From: Phycisphaerae bacterium
Lineage (GTDB): Bacteria > Planctomycetota > Phycisphaerae > Sedimentisphaerales > SG8-4
Direction: 5' to 3'
Length of the DNA: 11,657 nt
NCBI GenBank assembly: GCA_030614945.1
Contig: JAUXAH010000038.1
Location: 1-11,657 of the forward strand
Every line of letters begins with the position of its first letter. The stretch's first letter is position 1. A model generated the notes under the pieces. That model saw nothing but the letters and a program-made list of their open reading frames with translations, did not search any database and was not told where the DNA came from. The translations under genes were made by a program, and so were the position numbers. Below, piece by piece: positions 1 to 5,646 of the stretch.

Positions 1-1046
1 ACTATTTTCTCGGTCAGTTGTTTTAACTTACTGCTGTATTGCTCGAAAAGCTCGCCTCCAAGGTCAAGCTGGTATTCGTTCACGACCCGTTCAGCCCTCT
101 CAACCGCTTTTTTTGCCTTGTCGAATTCGCCCTCACTTAGAAAACTTAGCGCTTTTTCGTTAGCATCCTCAATAACTATTTTGGTGTAGCTTCGTCGGGT
201 TTTCCTTTCGCGATTAACCCGTTCGATGAAGCTGCCTTCTTCTGTTACCGACTCAGCTACCTTCGGCTCAACAACCTTTTGCTCAACAACCTTTGGCTCA
301 ACAACCTTCGGCTTGGTAACGGTGATAACCACAGAATTCTGGTCTTGAAACGAAAGCTTGTCTTTCTGGGCTAAAAGGTCATTTACTTTCACCCTCACAG
401 CTAATAACTTCAGGTAATCTTCTGCTGTTTTTCCCCCTGCCGGCGCTACCGATAAGCCGCTGCTCGCAACCATAATAAAGCCATCACGGGCCTTTACAAG
501 CTCACCGGCGCGGTAAAATGCCACGCTGAGGTTATAAAGCTCCGTAATTTCTTTTTTCTGTCCGGCTAACTTGTTGTCTATTATCTTAAGCAGTTCTACG
601 ATTTGTTCCTGCTCCTCTTTGGTCAAAGACTTACTGTCTTTGACCTTTTCGAGATGCACTTTGGCCTTGATTAGTTGACCTTGCGCAGTTAACGCATTGG
701 CCGTTCGAATATGGTCGAAGATGCGCCTTCTTTCGAGTATGACCAAATGTGTCTTTTCCATAAGCTCGCTTAGCTTCTTACTCTGAGCAGCAGTTAAATG
801 TTCCTGGTAGCTCTGTGCTCGAATGAAGGACTTTTCCGCCGCTTTGAAGTAACCTCTTTGGTATTGCTTCTCCCCGACGTCCATCCACTTTTTAGCTACC
901 TCGCGGATTATTTTCTGCTTATCAGCTTCACTTGACTGCGACCGGGCCACTTCCGACATCGCTGTTGTCAGCAACAAAATCAATACCGGAATAACCAGCA
1001 GCGATTGTCCACCGAAACGTTTAATTAAGAATCTTGGTTTGTTCAC
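1..1046 (-). CDS. Exported helical-repeat protein, N-terminal part; possible secretin (GspD/PilQ-like) leading region
   Basis: The gene is cut by the window edge, leaving 348 codons with no stop. I chose the GTG start at 1046 because a GGAGG ribosome site lies 6 nt upstream (1053-1057). Residues about 1-38 form a signal peptide: basic residues (KPRFLIKRF), a hydrophobic run LLVIPVLILLLTTA, then a polar ARSQSS region. The rest is highly charged and mostly helical, with TPR-like pieces such as GYFKAAEKSFIRAQ and LSEGEFDKAKKAVERAE. A Val/Lys/Pro/Glu linker of five-residue repeats (PKVVE, QKVVE, PKVVE) sits at about 246-260. The following segment (RRSYTKIVIEDANEKAL) resembles my recollection of the region preceding the secretin core in planctomycete type II secretion proteins; no secretin domain is in view, so this function is an inference. 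The gene is divergent from tsaB. Confidence 0.6.
   Translation of the reverse strand, partial: MNKPRFLIKRFGGQSLLVIPVLILLLTTAMSEVARSQSSEADKQKIIREVAKKWMDVGEKQYQRGYFKAAEKSFIRAQSYQEHLTAAQSKKLSELMEKTHLVILERRRIFDHIRTANALTAQGQLIKAKVHLEKVKDSKSLTKEEQEQIVELLKIIDNKLAGQKKEITELYNLSVAFYRAGELVKARDGFIMVASSGLSVAPAGGKTAEDYLKLLAVRVKVNDLLAQKDKLSFQDQNSVVITVTKPKVVEPKVVEQKVVEPKVAESVTEEGSFIERVNRERKTRRSYTKIVIEDANEKALSFLSEGEFDKAKKAVERAERVVNEYQLDLGGELFEQYSSKLKQLTEKI
267..311 (-). repeat. Three 15-bp in-frame tandem repeats in the partial exported protein
   Basis: Three copies of a 15-bp unit (plus strand CTCAACAACCTTYKG) lie at 267-281, 282-296 and 297-311. They encode the K-V-V-E linker of the minus-strand protein. 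The period is a multiple of three, so copy-number changes would lengthen or shorten the linker without shifting the frame. This is unlike the 7-bp arrays elsewhere in the window. Confidence 0.85.
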
Positions 1047-1072
1047 AATTTGCCTCCTCCCATGAAAAACGC

Positions 1073-1114
1073 CTTCCACCTTAAACCTTCCACCTTAAAC
1101 CTCCCACCTTAAGG
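1073..1114 (-). repeat. Six-unit heptad array in the 5' leader of the exported-protein gene
   Basis: Read on the plus strand, the units are CTTCCAC, CTTAAAC, CTTCCAC, CTTAAAC, CTCCCAC, CTTAAGG. This can be seen as three 14-bp units or six degenerate heptads totalling exactly 42 bp. The array ends about 13 bp upstream of the GGAGG of the minus-strand gene, so it is probably transcribed in the leader. Confidence 0.85.
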
Positions 1115-1263
1115 AGAACCTTTCACAATATATACAGTCATCCAACCTGAAATTACGACACTCTTATAATAATCCAGTTTAACATAATTGCGTCTTTTTG
1201 CAAGGGAAAAATTTGATTTATGACCGCTTGGCCGATAATATCTAATTTTTAATCACAGGCAAA

Positions 1264-1290
1264 CTGGGAAATCTGGGAAAACTGGGAGAA
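1264..1290 (+). repeat. Three 9-bp tandem repeats upstream of tsaB
   Basis: The units are CTGGGAAAT, CTGGGAAAA and CTGGGAGAA in direct succession, ending 77 bp before the tsaB start. There is no evident function. The period of 9 differs from the heptads but matches the CGCAGAGAA repeat at 11494-11511. Confidence 0.8.
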
Positions 1291-1367
1291 AAATAGTCGT
1301 CTAAAAACGATTTTTATGGCCATAACAAGGCCTTCGAAAATAGTAAAACATTGGATATTGAAAACCT

Positions 1368-2255
1368 ATGGCACAAAAGCCCTTGATATTAGCCGTCGAA
1401 ACGTCCAGCAGAATAGGTTCCGTGGCAATAGCGCTTGGAGAACGAATACTCGCCGAAGCCGCTTTTTCCGGCCCGATGAGACACAGTGCAGAGCTCCTTC
1501 CTGCCACCCGCAGTCTCCTGGACCGCTTCAGCCGAAAGCCCCGGGAAATCGAGCATATCTATATTTCTATCGGGCCCGGCAGCTTCACAGGACTCCGAAT
1601 CGCTGTAACTATGGCAAAAGCAATGAACCTGGCAAACGCCGCAAAAATCGTCGCAGTTGATACACTGGATGTAATCGCCGCCAACGTAATCGGCCTCACC
1701 ACAGAGCATCGAGTATCGAGTATCGAGCATCCAGCATCGAGCATCGAGAACATCGCCGCCGTTCTCGACGCAAAACGAGGCCAATTCTTCATCGCCGTTT
1801 ACCAGCGCACCAGCGACGGGCCACGAGCGACGAGCAACGAGCGACGAGCAACGAGCGACGAGCGACGGGCAACGAGCGACGAGCGACGAGCGACGAGCGA
1901 CGAGCGACGGGCAACGAGCGACGAGCGACGAGCGACGAGCGACGAGCGACGGGCGACGAGCGACGGAATCTGGAAGAAAACTCTTCCGGATTCCTTAATG
2001 ACCGCTTCGCAATTCCTCAATAAATTCGCAGCCGCTGACCAACCCGTTTGGCTGCTCGGCGACGGCCTCGTATATTACAAGGACAAATTCAAAGCCGACG
2101 GCGTTCGATTTTTGGACGAGCAATACTGGAGCCCGAGGGCCGCAAAGGTTCATTTACTCGGCTACGAAATGTCCTTGAAAGGCCGATTCGCCGACCCTTT
2201 AACATTACAACCCGCTTATCTCCGCTGCCCGGACGTTAAAATAAAACCACGCTGA
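1368..2255 (+). CDS. tsaB: tRNA t6A37 threonylcarbamoyladenosine synthesis protein TsaB, with repeat-encoded insertions
   Basis: TsaB is the non-catalytic ASKHA-fold partner of TsaD (with TsaE) that supports N6-threonylcarbamoyladenosine formation at A37 of ANN-decoding tRNAs in the cytoplasm. Recognised from LAVETSSRIGSVAIA at the N-terminus, the HSAELLP motif, and GPGSFTGLRIAVTMAKAM at about 69-86. It has 295 residues against about 231 in E. coli. The excess comes from two insertions written in heptanucleotide repeats: residues 113-126 (EHRVSSIEHPASSI) and about 148-199 (GPRATSN then repeated ERRATSD). Against E. coli TsaB, which reads YQRDENGIW, this protein reads YQRTSDG, then the array, then GIW, so the second insertion falls in one loop and the flanking fold is intact. 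There is no clear Shine-Dalgarno site before the ATG. The gene appears functional because the reading frame is preserved through both arrays. Confidence 0.93.
   Translation: MAQKPLILAVETSSRIGSVAIALGERILAEAAFSGPMRHSAELLPATRSLLDRFSRKPREIEHIYISIGPGSFTGLRIAVTMAKAMNLANAAKIVAVDTLDVIAANVIGLTTEHRVSSIEHPASSIENIAAVLDAKRGQFFIAVYQRTSDGPRATSNERRATSDERRATSDERRATSDERRATSDERRATSDERRATSDGIWKKTLPDSLMTASQFLNKFAAADQPVWLLGDGLVYYKDKFKADGVRFLDEQYWSPRAAKVHLLGYEMSLKGRFADPLTLQPAYLRCPDVKIKPR
1704..1745 (+). repeat. Heptad array 1 inside tsaB (GAGCATC family)
   Basis: Six consecutive 7-mers: GAGCATC, GAGTATC, GAGTATC, GAGCATC, CAGCATC, GAGCATC. A degenerate seventh (GAGAACA) follows. The six units total 42 bp, which inserts 14 residues without shifting the frame, just before the conserved AAVLDAKRG strand of TsaB. 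Confidence 0.9.
1811..1964 (+). repeat. Heptad array 2 inside tsaB (GAGCGAC family, 22 units)
   Basis: Twenty-two in-register 7-mers, mostly GAGCGAC with GAGCAAC, GGGCAAC, GGGCGAC, GGGCCAC and CAGCGAC variants. A higher-order period is visible: GGGCAAC at 1867 and 1909 and GGGCGAC at 1951 are exactly 42 bp apart, each followed by GAGCGAC units. Because 7 and 3 are coprime, the array encodes the same cyclic peptide ERRATSD in every plus frame. It contains no stop in any of the six frames. Confidence 0.95.
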
Positions 2256-2278
2256 CCTACCAATCTCAACCCTCAATC

Positions 2279-2330
2279 TCGAAGTCGAAGATCCGGTGCC
2301 GTCTGACGGGATCCGGCATCTGTTTGACGG
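2279..2330 (+). repeat. Dispersed element downstream of tsaB (TCGAAGTCGAA-KATCCGG), with a second half-copy
   Basis: The segment 2279-2309 starts TCGAAGTCGAAGATCCGG and ends GTCTGACGG. It matches the reverse complement of 4853-4884, downstream of groEL copy 1, at nearly all positions. Its GATCCGG...TGACGG half is repeated directly at 2310-2330. The same element after two different genes points to a dispersed repeat; a role in transcript ends is possible but unproven. Confidence 0.7.
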
Positions 2331-2368
2331 AGTAAAATCCTCAATCGTAAATCGCCAACCGAATCCCC

Positions 2369-2739
2369 CTCAGTCCTCTGTCGTCTGTCATCCGTCGTCT
2401 GTCATCTGTCCTCTGTCCTCTGTCATCTGTCCTCTGTCGTCTGTCATCTGTCGTCTGTCATCTGTCCTCTGTCCTCTGTCGTCTGTCATCTGTCCTCTGT
2501 CGTCTGTCATCTGTCGTCTGTCATCTGTCCTCTGTCGTCCGTCTTCTGTCCTCTGTCGTCCGTCTTCTGTCCTCTGTCGTCTGTCATCTGTCCTCTGTCG
2601 TCCGTCTTCTGTCCTCCGTCCTCTGTCCTCTGTCATCCGTCGTCTGTCATCTGTCGTCTGTCATCTGTCCTCTGTCCTCTGTCGTCTGTCCTCTGTCCTC
2701 TGTCGTCTGTCATCTGTCGTCTGTCATCTGTCCTCTGTA
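2369..2739 (+). repeat. 53-unit heptanucleotide array, consensus NTCYGTC
   Basis: Fifty-three consecutive 7-mers in perfect register, with no phase slip over 371 bp. The last five bases are nearly constant (YGTC core), the first base varies among C, G, A and T, and the fourth is T or C. Units are not random: each of the three TTCTGTC units directly follows a GTCCGTC unit, ATCTGTC usually follows GTCTGTC, and a 21-bp GTCCGTC-TTCTGTC-CTCTGTC block is tandemly repeated from about 2537. The array is open in several frames on both strands, giving spurious Ser/Val/Cys-rich or Asp/Arg/Gln-rich reading frames. Confidence 0.97.
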
Positions 2740-2750
2740 CTCCACCCTTG

Positions 2751-2841
2751 GTCATTGCGAGCGAAGCGAAGCAATCTCGTTTTGAATTTTGTATTTTGAA
2801 CATTCGAATTTGTTTCGGATTTCGATATTCGGATTTCGTAT
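2751..2841. repeat. Dispersed repeat: GCGAGCGAAGCGAAGC element followed by TTTTGAA and TTCGGAT heptads
   Basis: Positions 2751-2779 carry the GTCATTGCGAGCGAAGCGAA type of palindromic repeat that I recognise as widespread in bacterial genomes; ATTGC and GCAAT form its ends. It is followed by TTTTGAA, TTTTGTA, TTTTGAA (2780-2800), then TTCGGAT, TTCGATA, TTCGGAT, TTCGTAT (2814-2841), again with a 7-bp period. No coding content is likely. Confidence 0.75.
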
Positions 2842-2896
2842 TTTTTCCCATCCACTCACCATTTAACTACTCACCTCTGGAAAATCGATGCAATTC

Positions 2897-2931
2897 ACGC
2901 AATACGCGATACGCAAGACGCAATACGAGAA
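2897..2931 (+). repeat. ACGCAAT heptad array upstream of groEL copy 1
   Basis: Units ACGCAAT, ACGCGAT, ACGCAAG, ACGCAAT, then a decayed ACGAGAA. The same family recurs before dnaJ (7684-7718) and before the fmdB-type gene (9551-9585), and in inverted orientation after groEL copy 2 (7282-7309). Confidence 0.85.
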
Positions 2932-3091
2932 CGCCTGCCAACTTGGCGTAGTCACTTTTTTTTTGTGCCAAAATTTGCATTTGTTACTGTCAAAATCCAG
3001 CCCGGCCAGGCCCATTGTCAATTTTTGCATTCCATAATTGCTTACAGCAAAACCACTTAAGACAGAAAACGCCGAAACCAGCAGTCTTTGC

Positions 3092-3120
3092 TTGAAAGTT
3101 GGTATATTTTTTGCTAATCT
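3092..3120 (+). promoter_or_regulatory. Candidate promoter of groEL copy 1
   Basis: TTGAAA (3092-3097), a 17-bp spacer and TAATCT (3115-3120), with TGC directly before the -10 as in an extended -10 site. The -35 also reads CTTGAAA, as in sigma-32 promoters, but no matching CCCAT-type -10 follows. The leader would be about 50 nt, leading to the AAGGAG site at 3162-3167. It is a plausible housekeeping promoter only. Confidence 0.35.
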
Positions 3121-3177
3121 TGTATGAATTATGCGCAAAATTAACGATTGAACTTTTTTTGAAGGAGACAAGCAATT

Positions 3178-4836
3178 ATGGCAGTTAAAGAATTAGCATT
3201 CGAATCTGACGCAAGGACGGGTCTGCTGACCGGCGTGGAAAAACTCGCAGCAGCCGTCAAACCAACGCTCGGCCCAAGAGGCCGAAACGCTATCATCGAC
3301 AAAAGCTGGGGCGGACCAACCGTAACCAAAGACGGCGTAACCGTAGCTGAGGAAATCGAACTTATCGACAAGAACGAAAACCTCGGAGCAAAACTGGTAA
3401 AGGAAGCCGCAAGCAAAACCTCGAAAATCGCCGGCGACGGAACCACAACCGCTACCGTCCTCACCGAAGCGCTGTTCAAAGAAGCTTACAAAAACCTCGC
3501 AGCGGGGGCAGATGCTATGGCCCTGGCCCGCGGTATGCAAAAGGCATCCAAAGCGGTAACCGACAAGCTCGACTCCCTCGCAAAGCCCATCGATATCACC
3601 AAAATCGATGACATAATCAACATCGCCTCGGTATCAGCCAACAACGACGTAGAAATCGGAAAGATTATGGCCAAGGCATTCCAGCGGGTCGGCAAAGACG
3701 GCGTTATCACCGTCGAAGAGGGCAAAAGTCTTGACACAACCGTCGAGTTTGTCGAAGGAATGCAGTTTGACCGCGGCTACCTTTCCCCACACTTCGTAAC
3801 CGACGTGGAAAATATGGTCTGCGAGCTGGAGAAAGCGTACATACTCGTTTACGAGGACAAAATCAGCAACGTAGCCAAGCTCGTGCCGCTGCTTGAGAAG
3901 ATTACAAAAAGCAACAGGCCGCTGCTGATTATCGCAGAAGACGTTGAAAGCCAGGCCCTCGCAACCCTGGTGGTCAACAAGCTAAAAGGCGTCCTGCAGG
4001 TCGCTGCGGTTAAGGCGCCCGGCTACGGCGACCGCAGAAAGGCGATGCTCCAGGACATAGCGGCCTTAACAGGTGCAGAGCCGATTTTCAAAGATTTGGG
4101 AATCGAGATGGAAAACATCAGCATCAGGCAGCTTGGCCAGGCCAAAAAGGTAACCATCGACAACGACAATACAATCATCGTTGAAGGTGCCGGCAGTGAA
4201 AAAGCCATCGGCGGCAGAATCAAGCAAATCCAGAGTGAAATAGAAATCACAACCAGCGATTATGACCGCGAGAAGCTGCAGGAACGGCTCGCCAAGCTGA
4301 CCGGCGGCGTCGCTCAAATCAATGTCGGTGCCGCAAGTGAAGCGGAAATGAAGGAAAGAAAAGCTCGTATCGAAGATGCCCTCCACGCCACCAGGGCGGC
4401 TATCGAAGAAGGTATTGTGCCCGGCGGAGGCGTAGCTCTCATCCGCTGTATCGATACAGTCAAGAAGTTAAAACTCAAAGGCGACGAGCGAACCGGTGCC
4501 GATATAATGGCAAAGGCCCTCACAACGCCCTGTTACTACATCGCCGCCAACGCCGGTGCAACGCCAAACCTCGTAGTCAACAAAGTCTCAGAAGGCAAAG
4601 GCGGCTTCGGCTATAACGCCGACACGAACAAATACGAAGACCTTTTCGGCGCCGGCGTCATCGACCCGGCAAAGGTAACACGAATCGCCCTGCAGAACGC
4701 CGTAAGTATAGCCGGCCTGCTGCTGACCACTGATTGCCTTGTTACCGAAAAGCCCAAAGAAAAAGAAGAAATGCCCCCAGGTGGACCTGGTGGCGGTATG
4801 GGCGGTGGTATGGGCGGCGGTATGGGTATGATGTAA
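3178..4836 (+). CDS. groEL: Chaperonin GroEL, copy 1 (Hsp60, GGM-tailed)
   Basis: A 60-kDa chaperonin subunit that forms the double-ring cage refolding cytosolic proteins with ATP and GroES. At 552 residues it is full length. ATP-site motifs fall at nearly E. coli numbering: TLGPRGRN at 30-37, KDGVT with D52, DGTTT starting at D87, [13 protein letters not shown] with D400, then PGGGVAL. The apical domain keeps [19 protein letters not shown] and [16 protein letters not shown]. The C-terminus is a [18 protein letters not shown] tail, typical of the main housekeeping GroEL. The ATG is preceded by AAGGAG (3162-3167). It opens the chaperone cluster but is separated from groES by the fucosidase fragment, which is unusual because groES normally precedes groEL. 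Confidence 0.98.
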   Translation: MAVKELAFESDARTGLLTGVEKLAAAVKPTLGPRGRNAIIDKSWGGPTVTKDGVTVAEEIELIDKNENLGAKLVKEAASKTSKIAGDGTTTATVLTEALFKEAYKNLAAGADAMALARGMQKASKAVTDKLDSLAKPIDITKIDDIINIASVSANNDVEIGKIMAKAFQRVGKDGVITVEEGKSLDTTVEFVEGMQFDRGYLSPHFVTDVENMVCELEKAYILVYEDKISNVAKLVPLLEKITKSNRPLLIIAEDVESQALATLVVNKLKGVLQVAAVKAPGYGDRRKAMLQDIAALTGAEPIFKDLGIEMENISIRQLGQAKKVTIDNDNTIIVEGAGSEKAIGGRIKQIQSEIEITTSDYDREKLQERLAKLTGGVAQINVGAASEAEMKERKARIEDALHATRAAIEEGIVPGGGVALIRCIDTVKKLKLKGDERTGADIMAKALTTPCYYIAANAGATPNLVVNKVSEGKGGFGYNADTNKYEDLFGAGVIDPAKVTRIALQNAVSIAGLLLTTDCLVTEKPKEKEEMPPGGPGGGMGGGMGGGMGMM

Positions 4837-4852
4837 TACCTCGAAAGTTATT

Positions 4853-4906
4853 CCGTCAAACGGACGCCGGATATTCGACTTCGATATTGACAATTGATTA
4901 TTGTAA
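4853..4906 (-). repeat. Second copy of the dispersed element (inverted), joined to TTGACAA-type heptads
   Basis: Positions 4853-4884 are the inverted counterpart of 2279-2309. Immediately after come three heptads, ATTGACA, ATTGATT, ATTGTAA (4886-4906). Their reverse complement (AATCAAT, TGTCAAT) matches the AGTCAAT family found before groEL copy 2, so the two arrays are inverted around the fucosidase fragment and groES. Confidence 0.7.
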
Positions 4907-4925
4907 TAAAAAAGAAGGCAAAAAA

Positions 4926-5225
4926 ATGAATAACAAAACAAGCGGACGAATATTTTTGAACCCGGCAATTGTAATCGCCGTGCTATTCATTTTGGTGGCA
5001 TCGGGCTACGCCCAAACGGTCACAAAATCAGCCAAACTTGAAACCGAACAGCGGCGTGATGAACGGATGAAGTGGTGGCGAGAGGCACGCTTCGGCATGT
5101 TCATACACTGGGGCATCTATGCCGTCCCCGCCAGCACATACGCCCTTTCGGTCAGGCCCAAAACTATGCCCCACCGCATGGTGATGAACCTGAAGTCGGT
5201 AACGCTCGTCCCAATCAAGAAATAA
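4926..5225 (+). pseudogene. Truncated secreted GH29 alpha-L-fucosidase fragment
   Basis: A 99-residue open frame from ATG 4926. Residues about 1-30 are a signal peptide ([20 protein letters not shown], then SGYAQ). Residues about 40-65 ([29 protein letters not shown]) are the N-terminal signature of family GH29 alpha-L-fucosidases, which hydrolyse terminal alpha-L-fucose from glycans outside the cytoplasm. After TYA the similarity stops and the frame ends at 5225, although family members are usually over 400 residues. The +2 frame stays open to a TAG at about 5236, reading [20 protein letters not shown], which I do not recognise. The catalytic Asp and the rest of the barrel are absent, so it cannot be an active fucosidase. 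A deletion remnant or gene fragment is most likely; a small secreted protein is possible. Confidence 0.7.
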
Positions 5226-5300
5226 GAAATCAATCATAGTGGTTATGATACCGTAAATGAGAAGTTAAGAAATTAAACTGAAATAGATAAGGAGTGAGTT

Positions 5301-5591
5301 ATGAAACTTAGACCTTTGGACGACAGAGTTGTAATAAAGCAATCAGAGGCGGAGGAAAAAACCACCGGCGGAATCATTCTGCCCGACACCGCAAAAGAAA
5401 AACCGCAAATCGGGAAAATAATTGCCACCGGGCCGGGTAAACTGCTCAAGGATGGCAAGCGAAGCAAATTGTCTGTAAAGAAAAACGACAAGGTCATCTA
5501 CGCAAAATACATAGGAAGCGAAATCGAAATCGAGGGCGACAAATATGTAATCCTCAAAGAAGGCGATATCCTGGGAATTGTTGAAAAGTAA
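5301..5591 (+). CDS. groES: Co-chaperonin GroES (Hsp10)
   Basis: The heptameric lid of the GroEL cage. The 96-residue length is normal. The N-terminus MKLRPLDDRVVIKQ and the mobile loop EEKTTGGIILPDTAKEKP are diagnostic, followed by GKIIATGPGK, the KKNDKVIYAKYIGSEIEI roof region and the closing VILKEGDILGIVE. A strong AAGGAGTGA ribosome site (5290-5298) precedes the ATG. It lies 75 bp after the fucosidase fragment and 55 bp before groEL copy 2, with which it is probably co-transcribed. Confidence 0.98.
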   Translation: MKLRPLDDRVVIKQSEAEEKTTGGIILPDTAKEKPQIGKIIATGPGKLLKDGKRSKLSVKKNDKVIYAKYIGSEIEIEGDKYVILKEGDILGIVEK

Positions 5592-5593
5592 AA

Positions 5594-5642
5594 GTACAAT
5601 AGTCAATAGTAAATAATCAATAGTCAATGGTAAGAGGTAATA
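5594..5642 (+). repeat. AGTCAAT heptad array running into the groEL copy 2 ribosome site
   Basis: Units GTACAAT, AGTCAAT, AGTAAAT, AATCAAT, AGTCAAT, then GGTAAGA, GGTAATA, all in one 7-bp register. The last two contain the AAGAGGT that serves as the ribosome site of groEL copy 2 (ATG 5647), so the Shine-Dalgarno region lies in the same heptad register. The array fills nearly the whole groES-groEL spacer. Confidence 0.85.
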
Positions 5643-5646
5643 AAAA

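Larger units (their letters stand above)
1047..1367. other. Divergent spacer between the exported-protein gene and tsaB
   Basis: About 320 bp with no gene. It holds the ribosome site of the minus-strand gene, a 42-bp heptad array (1073-1114) and a 9-bp repeat (1264-1290). It is otherwise AT-rich. Promoter-like matches are weak: TTGCAA-N16-TAAACT on the minus strand (1203-1176), and TTGATT-N15-GATAAT on the plus strand (1213-1239) with poor spacing. A tiny hairpin, TCGT-ctaaaa-ACGA followed by five T, lies upstream of tsaB. None of these is strong enough to call separately. Confidence 0.5.
2256..3177. other. Long repeat-filled spacer between tsaB and groEL copy 1
   Basis: About 920 bp with no credible gene. 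In order it holds the dispersed element (2279-2330), short heptad-like pieces (TCAATCG, TAAATCG), the 53-unit array (2369-2739), a dispersed repeat of the common TTGCGAGCGAAGCGAAGC type with TTCGGAT heptads (2751-2841), an ACGCAAT heptad array (2897-2924), and an AT-rich promoter and leader region for groEL (about 2950-3177). Long open frames here are products of the repeats. I found no CIRCE element. Confidence 0.75.

Noticed and set aside
1213..1239. tsaB promoter TTGATT-N15-GATAAT
   Set aside because: The spacing is too short and the -35 weak. In AT-rich sequence such matches are expected by chance.
1799..2020. 73-residue minus-strand frame (SLVARRS repeats) inside tsaB
   Set aside because: It is the shadow of the GAGCGAC array. 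tsaB on the plus strand has clear family motifs on both sides.
2369..2739. CRISPR array
   Set aside because: The repeats are 7 bp and contiguous, with no unique spacers and no cas genes nearby.
2296..2851. Long open frames on both strands over the 371-bp array (Ser/Val/Cys-rich forward, Asp/Arg/Gln-rich reverse)
   Set aside because: They are direct products of the NTCYGTC repeat, which lacks stops in several frames. There are no ribosome sites and no non-repeat domain.
2950..3177. CIRCE/HrcA operator upstream of groEL
   Set aside because: No TTAGCACTC-N9-GAGTGCTAA or close variant is present, and no hrcA gene lies in the window.
4734..4925. Upstream extension of the fucosidase frame into groEL copy 1
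   Set aside because: It overlaps the groEL GGM-tail coding region out of frame. The signal peptide begins properly at 4926.
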